Assembly (NCBI GenBank): GCA_041481445.1
Contig: JBGPBV010000099.1
Span: forward strand, 1 to 25,446
DNA length: 25,446 bases
Reading direction: 5' to 3'
Source: AA29 sp041481445
Lineage (GTDB): Bacteria > Acidobacteriota > Vicinamibacteria > Fen-336
The translations under genes were made by a program, and so were the position numbers. Within the stretch, counting starts at the first letter, position 1. Every line of letters starts with the position of its first letter. Below are positions 7,184-13,889 of the stretch, in pieces. The notes under the pieces were generated by a model. It did no database searches. It saw nothing but the letters and a program-made list of their open reading frames with translations, and was not told the DNA's origin.

Positions 7184-8357
7184 GGTCGTGGTGGTGGGCG
7201 GAGGGCCGGCCGGGGCCGCCGCCGCGGTGTTCCTGCGCCAGACCGGCCACGAGGTCGTGCTCGTGGACGAGGCGCGCTTCCCGCGCGACAAGGTCTGCGG
7301 CGAGGGCGTGTCCCCGGAGGCCTGGCGCCTCCTCCGTGCCATGGGCGCCGAAGGCGCCGTACGCGCCCTGCGGCCGCGGGCCATCCGCGGGATGAAGCTG
7401 ACCTCGCCGTCGGGGATCTCCTTCACCGGCGAGTACGGGGAGGGGCGCGAGCCCGGCTTCGCGGTGCGGCGCTGGTGCCTGGACCGCGCCCTGCTCGACG
7501 CCGCGCGCCAGGCGGGCGTGGAGGTCCGCGAGGGCGTGCGCGCGCGGGACGTCGTCGGCGCCGAAGGGCAGGTGCGCGGCGTCGTGGTCGAGGGCCCGCA
7601 CGGGCCCGAGCGGCTGGAGGCCCGGCTGGTGGTGGCCGCCGACGGCCGCAACAGCGTGATCGCGCGCCGGCTGGGCCTCCTCCGCCCGCACCCGACCCTG
7701 CGGAAGTTCGCCGTGCGCGGCTACTGGTCGGGCATGCAAGGCCTGACCGACTACGGCGAGATGCACGTCACCCGCGGGGGGTATTGTGGGATCGCGCCCC
7801 TGGCCGAGACCGACGCCAACGTCACCTTCGTCCTGGATCGTCGCGCCCTGCGGGCGGCGGCGGGCGACCTCGAGGCGTTCTACCTCCGGACCCTGGAGCG
7901 CTGGCCGCGGATCCGGGAGCGCCTCTCCCACGCCCGCCTCACCGGCCCCCCGCGCGCGATCGGCCCCCTGGCCCTCGAGGCGCGACGCGTCTCCGCGCCG
8001 GGAGCGGTCCTGGTCGGCGATGCCGCGGGGTTCTACGATCCTTTCACCGGCGAGGGCGTGACCCTGGCCCTGCGCAGCGCCGAGCTGGCCGCGCAAGTGG
8101 CGCATGGCGTGCTCGGGGGCGGCGGCGCGGACTTCCGAGAGTACGACCGTCTCCGGCACGAGGCCACGCGCGACAAGTTCCGGCTCAACCGGCTGCTCCA
8201 GCGCATCGTGGCCTGGCCCGCGCTGGCGGACGCGGTGGCGGCCCGGCTCGCGCGCCGGCCGGACCTGGCCGATCGCCTGGTGGGGATCGCGGGAGATTTC
8301 GTGCCCGCGCGGACGGCGCTCGGGCCGGCCTTCCTGCTCGACCTGATGCGGGCCTGA
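7176..8357 (+). CDS. FAD-dependent oxidoreductase (geranylgeranyl reductase/monooxygenase type), CTG start
   Basis: Flavoprotein with an N-terminal FAD Rossmann motif VVVVGGGPAGAAAAVFL. DGRNSVIARRLG is the middle GD/DG-type motif, and VLVGDAAGFYDPFTGEGV is the second FAD-ribityl motif. The length from CTG at 7176 is 393 residues. GTG at 7188, the first canonical start in frame, would give MVVGGGPAG, cutting the first beta strand, and its only purine stretch is 2 bases away. CTG at 7176 has GGAGAAG with 7 bases after GGAG and gives PEVVVVGGGPAG, as expected for the fold. Behind the polyketide synthase and methyltransferase it probably oxidises or reduces the product. Monooxygenase versus reductase is open. 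Confidence 0.9.
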   Translation: MPEVVVVGGGPAGAAAAVFLRQTGHEVVLVDEARFPRDKVCGEGVSPEAWRLLRAMGAEGAVRALRPRAIRGMKLTSPSGISFTGEYGEGREPGFAVRRWCLDRALLDAARQAGVEVREGVRARDVVGAEGQVRGVVVEGPHGPERLEARLVVAADGRNSVIARRLGLLRPHPTLRKFAVRGYWSGMQGLTDYGEMHVTRGGYCGIAPLAETDANVTFVLDRRALRAAAGDLEAFYLRTLERWPRIRERLSHARLTGPPRAIGPLALEARRVSAPGAVLVGDAAGFYDPFTGEGVTLALRSAELAAQVAHGVLGGGGADFREYDRLRHEATRDKFRLNRLLQRIVAWPALADAVAARLARRPDLADRLVGIAGDFVPARTALGPAFLLDLMRA

Positions 8358-8374
8358 ACCGCGAGCCGAGCGCA

Positions 8375-8391
8375 GCCGAATTCACTTCGGC
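8375..8391. repeat. Small inverted repeat between convergent genes
   Basis: GCCGAA (8375-8380) and TTCGGC (8386-8391) form a 6-base perfect stem around TTCAC. It is followed by a run of eight or more G residues. It lies between the flavoprotein stop and the next hairpin and may be part of the same dispersed intergenic element. Confidence 0.45.
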
Positions 8392-8407
8392 GGAGCGAGG
8401 GGGGGGT

Positions 8408-8436
8408 GTGGGGGGTGCGCCGCTAGCACCCCCCAC
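8408..8436. terminator. Strong hairpin between convergent genes, possible bidirectional terminator
   Basis: Arms 8408-8418 (GTGGGGGGTGC) and 8426-8436 (GCACCCCCCAC) are perfectly complementary over 11 bases with a 7-base loop. It lies between the ends of the plus-strand flavoprotein and the minus-strand glutamine synthetase, so it could stop transcription from both sides. There is no U-tract, so a classical intrinsic terminator is not shown. It may instead be a REP-like element. Confidence 0.5.
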
Positions 8437-8441
8437 CTCAA

Positions 8442-10607
8442 TCAGACGAGAAAAAGCATCTCCCGGTACTTGGGCAGGGTCCAGAACCCGTCCGAGACCG
8501 TCTCCTCGATCCGGTCGCAGACCTCGCGCACGGCCGCCATCGCCGGCACCACCTGGTCGGCCAGCGTGCGCGCGCGCTGGGCGAGGTCGCCCTCGCCGCC
8601 CGCCTTCTCCGCCGCCTGTTGGAGGTCCTGCATCCGCGAGTTCAGCGCCTCCACGGAGGCCTCGACCCGCTCCACCGAGGAGCGGATGGTGCGCCCGCTG
8701 CCCGCCTGGGCGAGCAGGGCGAGCTGGCGGTAGGCGGCGGGAAGGACGTGGCCGTTGACGATGTCCTTGAGCGCCTCCACCTCGATGTCGAGGTCCTTGA
8801 TGTAGCGCTCCAGCCGGACGTGGTAGCGGGCCTCGCCCTCCGCCTCCGTGAAGACCTTCGTCCGGGCCAGGAACTCGCGCGCGTCCGGCTTCACGAGCTC
8901 GGCCAGGGCCTCCGGCGACGTCTTGAGGTTGGGCAGCCCGCGCCTCCTGGCCTCCTCCACCCACTCGGGGGCGTAGTTGTTCCCTTCGAAGCGGACGCTC
9001 TTGGTGGCCACGATCGCTTCCCGCACGGTGTCCAGCACCGCGTCCTGCAGGCTCGCCCCCTTCGCCGTGCGCAGGGTCAGCGTGTCCTCGAACTCGCCCA
9101 GGGCCTCCGCCACCGCCACGTTGAGGAAGGCGATGGGCAGGGAGATGGACTGGGCGGCGGACACCGCGCGGAACTCGAACTTGTTCCCGGTGAACGCGAA
9201 GGGCGACGTGCGGTTGCGGTCGGTCTGGTCGCGCGCGACCTCGGGGAGCTGGCGGATGCCGAGGCTGATCGTCTCCATGGCCGCCGCCCCGCCCTTCTCC
9301 TTCTTCTCGATGCCGTCGAGCACGCGCGTGAGCTGGTCGCCCAGGAACACCGAGATGATCGCGGGGGGAGCCTCGTTGGCGCCCAGGCGATGGTCGTTGC
9401 CCGCGCTGGCGATGGCGGCGCGGAGAAGGCCCGCCCGCCGGTGCACGCCCTTGAGGGTGGCGGCCAGGAAGACCAGGAACTGCAGGTTCTTCTCCGGGGT
9501 GGCCCCCGGCTCCAGGAGGTTGCGTCCCTCCGAGTCCATCAGCGACCAGTTGCAGTGCTTGCCGCTGCCGTTGATCCCGGCGAAGGGCTTCTCGTGGAGG
9601 AGGAGGGCGAGGTTGTGCCGGCGCGCGACCCGCCCCATCGTCTCCATCACGAGCTGGTTGTGGTCGGAGGCCACGTTGGCCTCCTCGAAGATGGGGGCCG
9701 TCTCGTACTGGCTGGGGGCAACCTCGTTGTGGCGGGTCTTGATGGGCACTCCCAGCTTGAAGAGCTCGTTCTCCGTCTCCTGCATGAAGGCCAGGATCCG
9801 GTCCTTGATGCTGCCGAAGTAGTGGTCCTCGAGCTCCTGGCCCTTGGGCGGCTTGGCCCCGACTAGGGTCCGGCCGGAGGCCACGAGGTCGGGCCGCAGC
9901 GAGTAGAAGGCGCGGTCGATGAGGAAGTACTCCTGCTCCGGGCCCATCGTCGGCACCACCCGCGTCGACTCCGTGTCGCCGAACAGGCGCAGCACCCCGA
10001 GCGCCCTCTCCGAGAGGTACTCCATCGAGCGCAGGAGCGGCGTCTTGTTGTCCAGCGCGTCGCCGTGGTAGCTGATGAAGACGGAGGGCACGCAGAGCGT
10101 CTTCCCGTTCGGTCCCTCGATGACGAAGATCGGGCTGGAGGGGTCCCAGGCCGTGTAGCCGCGGGCCTCGAACGTGCTGCGCATGCCGCCGGACGGGAAC
10201 GAGGAGGCGTCCGGCTCGCTCTGGATGAGCTGGGCCCCGCTGAAGCGCTCCATCGGCCGGCCGTCGTCGTCGAAGGTCAGGAAGGCGTCGTGCTTCTCCG
10301 CGGTGAGGCCCGTCTGCGGCTGGAACCAGTGGCAGAAGTGCGTGGCCCCCTTGCCCAGCGCCCACTCCTTCACCGCGTGGGCGACCTCGTTCGCGATGGC
10401 GGGATCCAGCCGGCGGCCGCGCCGGATCGTCTCCTGGAGGGACTTGAACACCGGCTTGGGCAGCTTCTCCTTCATCGCGCCCACGTCGAACGTGTTGCTG
10501 CCGAAGACCTCGACGATCTTGGAGCCGCCCGACAGCTCCGGCAGCGAGCGGATGCTGCGCGACATGACCTCGCCCACCGCCCACAGCCGGCCCCTGACCT
10601 CAGACAT
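8442..10607 (-). CDS. glnN: Glutamine synthetase type III
   Basis: ATP-dependent ligation of ammonia to glutamate. The length of 721 residues fits the GSIII class (about 700-730) and not GSI or GSII (about 350-470). Visible motifs are FGSNTFDVGAMKEKLPK near the N-terminus, GPEQEYFLID (about 222-231), TRHNEVAPSQYE (about 291-302), the nucleotide/glutamate-site segment KPFAGINGSGKHCNWS (about 340-355) and NDHRLGANEAPPAI (about 404-417). The C-terminal third is helical. The start at 10607 has GAGGAGGGG ending about 7 bases upstream. No typical GlnB gene is adjacent. A TATAAT box lies upstream, and rpoN is encoded further along the window. Confidence 0.95.
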   Translation of the reverse strand: MSEVRGRLWAVGEVMSRSIRSLPELSGGSKIVEVFGSNTFDVGAMKEKLPKPVFKSLQETIRRGRRLDPAIANEVAHAVKEWALGKGATHFCHWFQPQTGLTAEKHDAFLTFDDDGRPMERFSGAQLIQSEPDASSFPSGGMRSTFEARGYTAWDPSSPIFVIEGPNGKTLCVPSVFISYHGDALDNKTPLLRSMEYLSERALGVLRLFGDTESTRVVPTMGPEQEYFLIDRAFYSLRPDLVASGRTLVGAKPPKGQELEDHYFGSIKDRILAFMQETENELFKLGVPIKTRHNEVAPSQYETAPIFEEANVASDHNQLVMETMGRVARRHNLALLLHEKPFAGINGSGKHCNWSLMDSEGRNLLEPGATPEKNLQFLVFLAATLKGVHRRAGLLRAAIASAGNDHRLGANEAPPAIISVFLGDQLTRVLDGIEKKEKGGAAAMETISLGIRQLPEVARDQTDRNRTSPFAFTGNKFEFRAVSAAQSISLPIAFLNVAVAEALGEFEDTLTLRTAKGASLQDAVLDTVREAIVATKSVRFEGNNYAPEWVEEARRRGLPNLKTSPEALAELVKPDAREFLARTKVFTEAEGEARYHVRLERYIKDLDIEVEALKDIVNGHVLPAAYRQLALLAQAGSGRTIRSSVERVEASVEALNSRMQDLQQAAEKAGGEGDLAQRARTLADQVVPAMAAVREVCDRIEETVSDGFWTLPKYREMLFLV

Positions 10608-10635
10608 GACTCATCCCCTCCTCGAGTAACCGCCG

Positions 10636-10641
10636 ATTATA
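10636..10641 (-). promoter_or_regulatory. Possible -10 box upstream of glnN
   Basis: A perfect TATAAT on the minus strand, 28 bases before the glnN start, in the short gap after yceI. Such an AT-rich hexamer stands out in this GC-rich sequence. No good -35 hexamer is visible 16-18 bases upstream, which lies in the yceI coding end, so it might need an activator or be chance. Confidence 0.35.
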
Positions 10642-10656
10642 GGTCGGCCTGCCCCT

Positions 10657-11298
10657 TCAGCGCGCGCGGGCCACGAAGCGGTAGGAGACCTGGATCTCGT
10701 TCTTCACCTTCACCGCGCCCCCGCCCGCGCTCACCGGCTTCATCCCGAACTGGTCGTGAAGGAGCACCGCGGTGCCGGAGGCGGTCAGCGTGTCGCCCGC
10801 GAGCTCGACGCGCACGGGCAGGGTGAGGGTGCGCGTCACCCCGTGCAGCTTCATCTCGCCCGCCACCTCGAGCTCGTAGGCGCCGGCGCCCGCGGCGCGG
10901 CCGCTCACCCGCTGCGACTGGAACGTGATGGAGGGGAACTGGGCGGAGTCGAGCACCCTGGGCCCGCGCATGGCCTCCTCCACCTTGGGCGCATCGCCGG
11001 CGGGCTCGCCCTCCGGCAGCACCGTGAGGGCGGCGGCCTGGAAGGTGACGGTCACGCGGGACGCCGCGAGGTCGGCCTCGTCCGCCGTGACCTCGCCGGA
11101 GAGGGCAGGGGCCGCGACCTCGTGCGTGTGCCCGGCGAAGCCGAAGGCTCCGGCCTTCCCGACGTGGACGCGCACCGAGCTCTTGTCCGGGTCCACCACG
11201 TAGGTCCGCGGCGCCGCGGAGGCGGAGACCGCGGCCAGGCCGGCCGCCGCCGCCAGCAGGGGCACGAAGAGCGCACGACCACGCCGGACGAGCCTCAT
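10657..11298 (-). CDS. YceI-family periplasmic lipid-binding-like protein
   Basis: The 213-residue product has a signal peptide (basic start, hydrophobic core to about residue 26, ending ASA-AP). One YceI domain follows: it starts YVVDPDKSSVRVHVGKAG, has FAGHTHEVAAPALSG and FPSITFQSQRVSG, continues with GEMKLHGVTRTLTLPV and ends in a beta-rich strand pattern. The family forms a lipocalin-like barrel that binds isoprenoid-type lipids in known structures; the role here is unknown. GAGGTG lies a few bases before the ATG. It is upstream of glnN on the same strand and divergent from the E1 gene, sharing a 70-base gap. Confidence 0.9.
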   Translation of the reverse strand: MRLVRRGRALFVPLLAAAAGLAAVSASAAPRTYVVDPDKSSVRVHVGKAGAFGFAGHTHEVAAPALSGEVTADEADLAASRVTVTFQAAALTVLPEGEPAGDAPKVEEAMRGPRVLDSAQFPSITFQSQRVSGRAAGAGAYELEVAGEMKLHGVTRTLTLPVRVELAGDTLTASGTAVLLHDQFGMKPVSAGGGAVKVKNEIQVSYRFVARAR

Positions 11299-11368
11299 GC
11301 TAGCACCTCGAAGTCCCCAGTCTAGCTCGTGCCTGCGTAGTGGCGGAGCCCGCGAGGGAGACGATAGA

Positions 11369-13504
11369 ATGGCCGCGGGGCCAATCGTGCCCCCGGCCCC
11401 GGCGTCCGGTCCCAGCGTTAGAGGTCACTTGGCGACTCAGTCCGTGGACAATCTGCAGGGGCTCGACCGGGCCACGCTGCTCCGGATCTACCGGACGATG
11501 TACCTCTCGCGCCGGATCGACGACAAGGAGATCCAGCTCAAGCGGCAGAGCAAGATCTACTTCCAGATCAGCGGGGCCGGCCACGAGGCCGTCCTCGTGG
11601 CCGCGGGCATGGTCCTCCGTCCGGGCTCCGACTGGCTCCACGCCTACTACCGGGACCGCGCCCTCATGCTCCATCTCGGGATGACGGCCACGGAGATGCT
11701 GCTCGGCGCGGTGGGCGCCCAGGACGATCCCTGCTCCGGCGGCCGCCAGATGCCCTCGCACTGGGGCCTGCGGCGGCTCAACGTCGTCACCCGGTCCTCG
11801 CCCACGGGCACCCAGTTCAACCAGGCCATCGGGACCGCGGAGGCCGTCCGGCTGGTGGCCGGCCGGCCGGACGAGATCGTCTACTGCTCGGCGGGCGACG
11901 GCACGACGTCGGAGGGCGAGTTCTGGGAGAGCCTGAACGTCGCCGCCAACAAGAAGCTGCCCCTCCTCTACCTCGTCGAGGACAACGGCTACGCGATCTC
12001 CGTCCCCGTCGAGGTACAGACGGCGGGCGGCAGCATCTCGAAGCTGGTGCGCTCCTTCCCCGACCTGCTCGTGCGGGAGGTGGACGGCTGCGATCCCCTG
12101 GCCAGCCTGGCCGTTCTGCGCGAGGCCGCCGCCTGGTGCCGGTCCCGCCGCGGCCCCGCCCTCGTCCACGCCCACGTCATCCGCCCCTACTCTCATTCCC
12201 TCTCCGACGACGAGAGCCTCTACCGCTGCGCGCCCGAGCGCGAAGCGGACGCCCGCCGCGATCCCATGGTGGCCTTCCCGGCCCGGCTGCGCGAGGAAGG
12301 CATGGCCCGCGACGAGGAGCTGGCCGCCCTGCGCGAGGAGGTCGACCGCGAGGTGGCCGCCGCCACCGACGCCGCCCTGGCCGCGCGCATGCCGGAGGCG
12401 CGGAGCGCCACCCTCTACGTCTATTCGCCCGACGTGGACCCCACCTCGGAGGCCTTCCGCACGGAGGCGCGGCCGGTGGGCGACCCCAAGACCATGGTCG
12501 ACCTGCTCAACGCCTGCCTCCACGACGAGATGGCGCGCAACGAGCGCATTGCCGTCTTCGGGGAGGACGTGGCCGACTGCAGCCGGGAGGAGAGCCTGCC
12601 CGCGGTCAAGGGGAAGGGCGGGGTCTTCAAGGTCACGCACAACCTGCAGCGCAAGTTCGGCTCCACGCGCGTCTTCAACACGCCCCTGGCCGAGGCCGGC
12701 ATCGTGGGCCGCGCGATCGGCATGGCCGTCCGCGGGGTCAAGCCGGTGGCGGAGATCCAGTTCTTCGACTACATCTGGCCCGCCTTCATGCAGATCCGCA
12801 ACGAGCTGGCGGTGATCCGCTGGCGCTCTGCCAACAACTGGAAGTGCCCCGTGGTCATCCGCGTCACCTACGGCGGGTACCTGCAGGGCGGCGCCATCTA
12901 CCACAGCCAGTGCGGCGAGTCCCTCTTCACCCACATCCCCGGGCTGCGGGTGGTGATCCCGTCGAACGCCCAGGACGCCAACGGCCTCCTGCGCACGGCC
13001 ATCCGCTGCGACGACCCCGTGCTCTTCCTCGAGCACAAGCACCTCTACCGCCAGACCTACAACAAGGGGCTCTACCCGGGTCCGGACTACATGATCCCCT
13101 TCGGCCGCGCCGCCCGCGTCCGCGAAGGCGCCGACCTCAGCATCATCACGTTCGGGGCCCTGGTCCAGCGCTCGCTGGTGGCGGCGCGCCAGGCGGAGGC
13201 GGACGGGATCTCCGCCGACATCCTCGACCTCAGGTCCCTCGCCCCCTACGACTGGAACGCGATCGCGGAGAGCGTCAAGAAGACGGGCAGGGCCCTGGTC
13301 GTGCACGAGGACAGCCGCTCCTTCGGCTACGGCGCGGAGATCGCGGCCCGCATCGGGGAGGAGCTGTTCGAGCACCTCGACGCGCCCGTGCGCCGGGTGG
13401 GCGCGCTCGACACGTTCGTGGGGTACAACCCCGTCCTCGAGGACGCCATCCTGCCCCAGGTCCGCGACGTGCTGGCCGCGATGAAGGACCTGGTCCGCTA
13501 CTAG
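11369..13504 (+). CDS. 2-oxoacid (2-oxoisovalerate-type) dehydrogenase E1, fused alpha and beta subunits
   Basis: Thiamine-diphosphate enzyme that decarboxylates a 2-oxoacid and passes the acyl group to a lipoyl E2. At 711 residues it is a single-chain fusion. The alpha part (about 25-345) has AHAYYRDR-type E1-alpha motifs and the TPP motif from GDGTTSEG (176-183) to Asn206 (EDNGYAIS), plus a HxxxxPYSHSLSDDE-like loop. The beta part (about 370-711) has VFGEDVA, NTPLAEAGIVG, EIQFFDYIWPAFMQI and VVHEDSRSFGYGAEI. ATG 11369 is chosen because a GAGGGAG site precedes it and the longer form would overlap the divergent yceI start. No E2 or E3 gene is in the window. The exact 2-oxoacid is inferred from branched-chain E1 resemblance. 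Confidence 0.9.
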   Translation: MAAGPIVPPAPASGPSVRGHLATQSVDNLQGLDRATLLRIYRTMYLSRRIDDKEIQLKRQSKIYFQISGAGHEAVLVAAGMVLRPGSDWLHAYYRDRALMLHLGMTATEMLLGAVGAQDDPCSGGRQMPSHWGLRRLNVVTRSSPTGTQFNQAIGTAEAVRLVAGRPDEIVYCSAGDGTTSEGEFWESLNVAANKKLPLLYLVEDNGYAISVPVEVQTAGGSISKLVRSFPDLLVREVDGCDPLASLAVLREAAAWCRSRRGPALVHAHVIRPYSHSLSDDESLYRCAPEREADARRDPMVAFPARLREEGMARDEELAALREEVDREVAAATDAALAARMPEARSATLYVYSPDVDPTSEAFRTEARPVGDPKTMVDLLNACLHDEMARNERIAVFGEDVADCSREESLPAVKGKGGVFKVTHNLQRKFGSTRVFNTPLAEAGIVGRAIGMAVRGVKPVAEIQFFDYIWPAFMQIRNELAVIRWRSANNWKCPVVIRVTYGGYLQGGAIYHSQCGESLFTHIPGLRVVIPSNAQDANGLLRTAIRCDDPVLFLEHKHLYRQTYNKGLYPGPDYMIPFGRAARVREGADLSIITFGALVQRSLVAARQAEADGISADILDLRSLAPYDWNAIAESVKKTGRALVVHEDSRSFGYGAEIAARIGEELFEHLDAPVRRVGALDTFVGYNPVLEDAILPQVRDVLAAMKDLVRY

Positions 13505-13875
13505 GGCGCGCTCGTCCCCGCCCGGCCGTACCGGTCCTCGATGCGGACGACGTCGTCGAGCTCCGGCGTCGAGACCTCCACGATGTCGCAGTCCTCGAGG
13601 CCGGTCATGCGGTGCAGCGTCCCCGGCGTGATGTGGAAGACGTCGCCCGGCTTCATCTCGACCTTGCGCAGCTCGCCACCCTCGTCCCGGGGCCGGGTCT
13701 CGAAGAGCAGCCGCCCCGACTGGAGCAGGATCGTCTCGTCCTTCACGCGGTGGTACTGCAGGGACAGGCTCTCCCCCTTGCGGACGTGCAGGATCTTGCC
13801 GACGTAGCGGTCGGTGCGCGCCCACCACAGCTCGTACCCCCACGGCTTCTCGACCCGCTTGGGAATGTCCGCCAA
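13501..13875 (-). CDS. Cupin protein, mannose-6-phosphate isomerase type II-like
   Basis: A single-domain cupin of 124 residues. It begins with KPWGYELWWA, typical of the isomerase domain of GDP-mannose/phosphomannose enzymes. The first cupin motif is SLSLQYHRVKDETILLQSG, in which only the first His of the usual HxH is kept. The second is PGDVFHITPGTLHRM. Metal binding may therefore use fewer ligands or differ. The start is TTG at 13875 with GGAGGA 7 bases upstream, 14 bases behind the ptsI stop, so it ends the PTS operon. It is tail-to-tail with the E1 gene, and their stop codons share four bases. Catalytic activity is not established. Confidence 0.82.
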   Translation of the reverse strand: MADIPKRVEKPWGYELWWARTDRYVGKILHVRKGESLSLQYHRVKDETILLQSGRLLFETRPRDEGGELRKVEMKPGDVFHITPGTLHRMTGLEDCDIVEVSTPELDDVVRIEDRYGRAGTSAP

Positions 13876-13889
13876 TCAGCGCTCCTCCA

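Noticed and set aside
11297..11368. A longer E1 start at 11297
   Set aside because: It would overlap the divergent yceI start, adds an unstructured leader, and the ATG at 11369 has its own ribosome site.
11300..13843. A minus-strand open frame of 847 codons opposite the E1 gene
   Set aside because: It is the antisense shadow of a well-supported fused E1 gene and has no recognisable domain.
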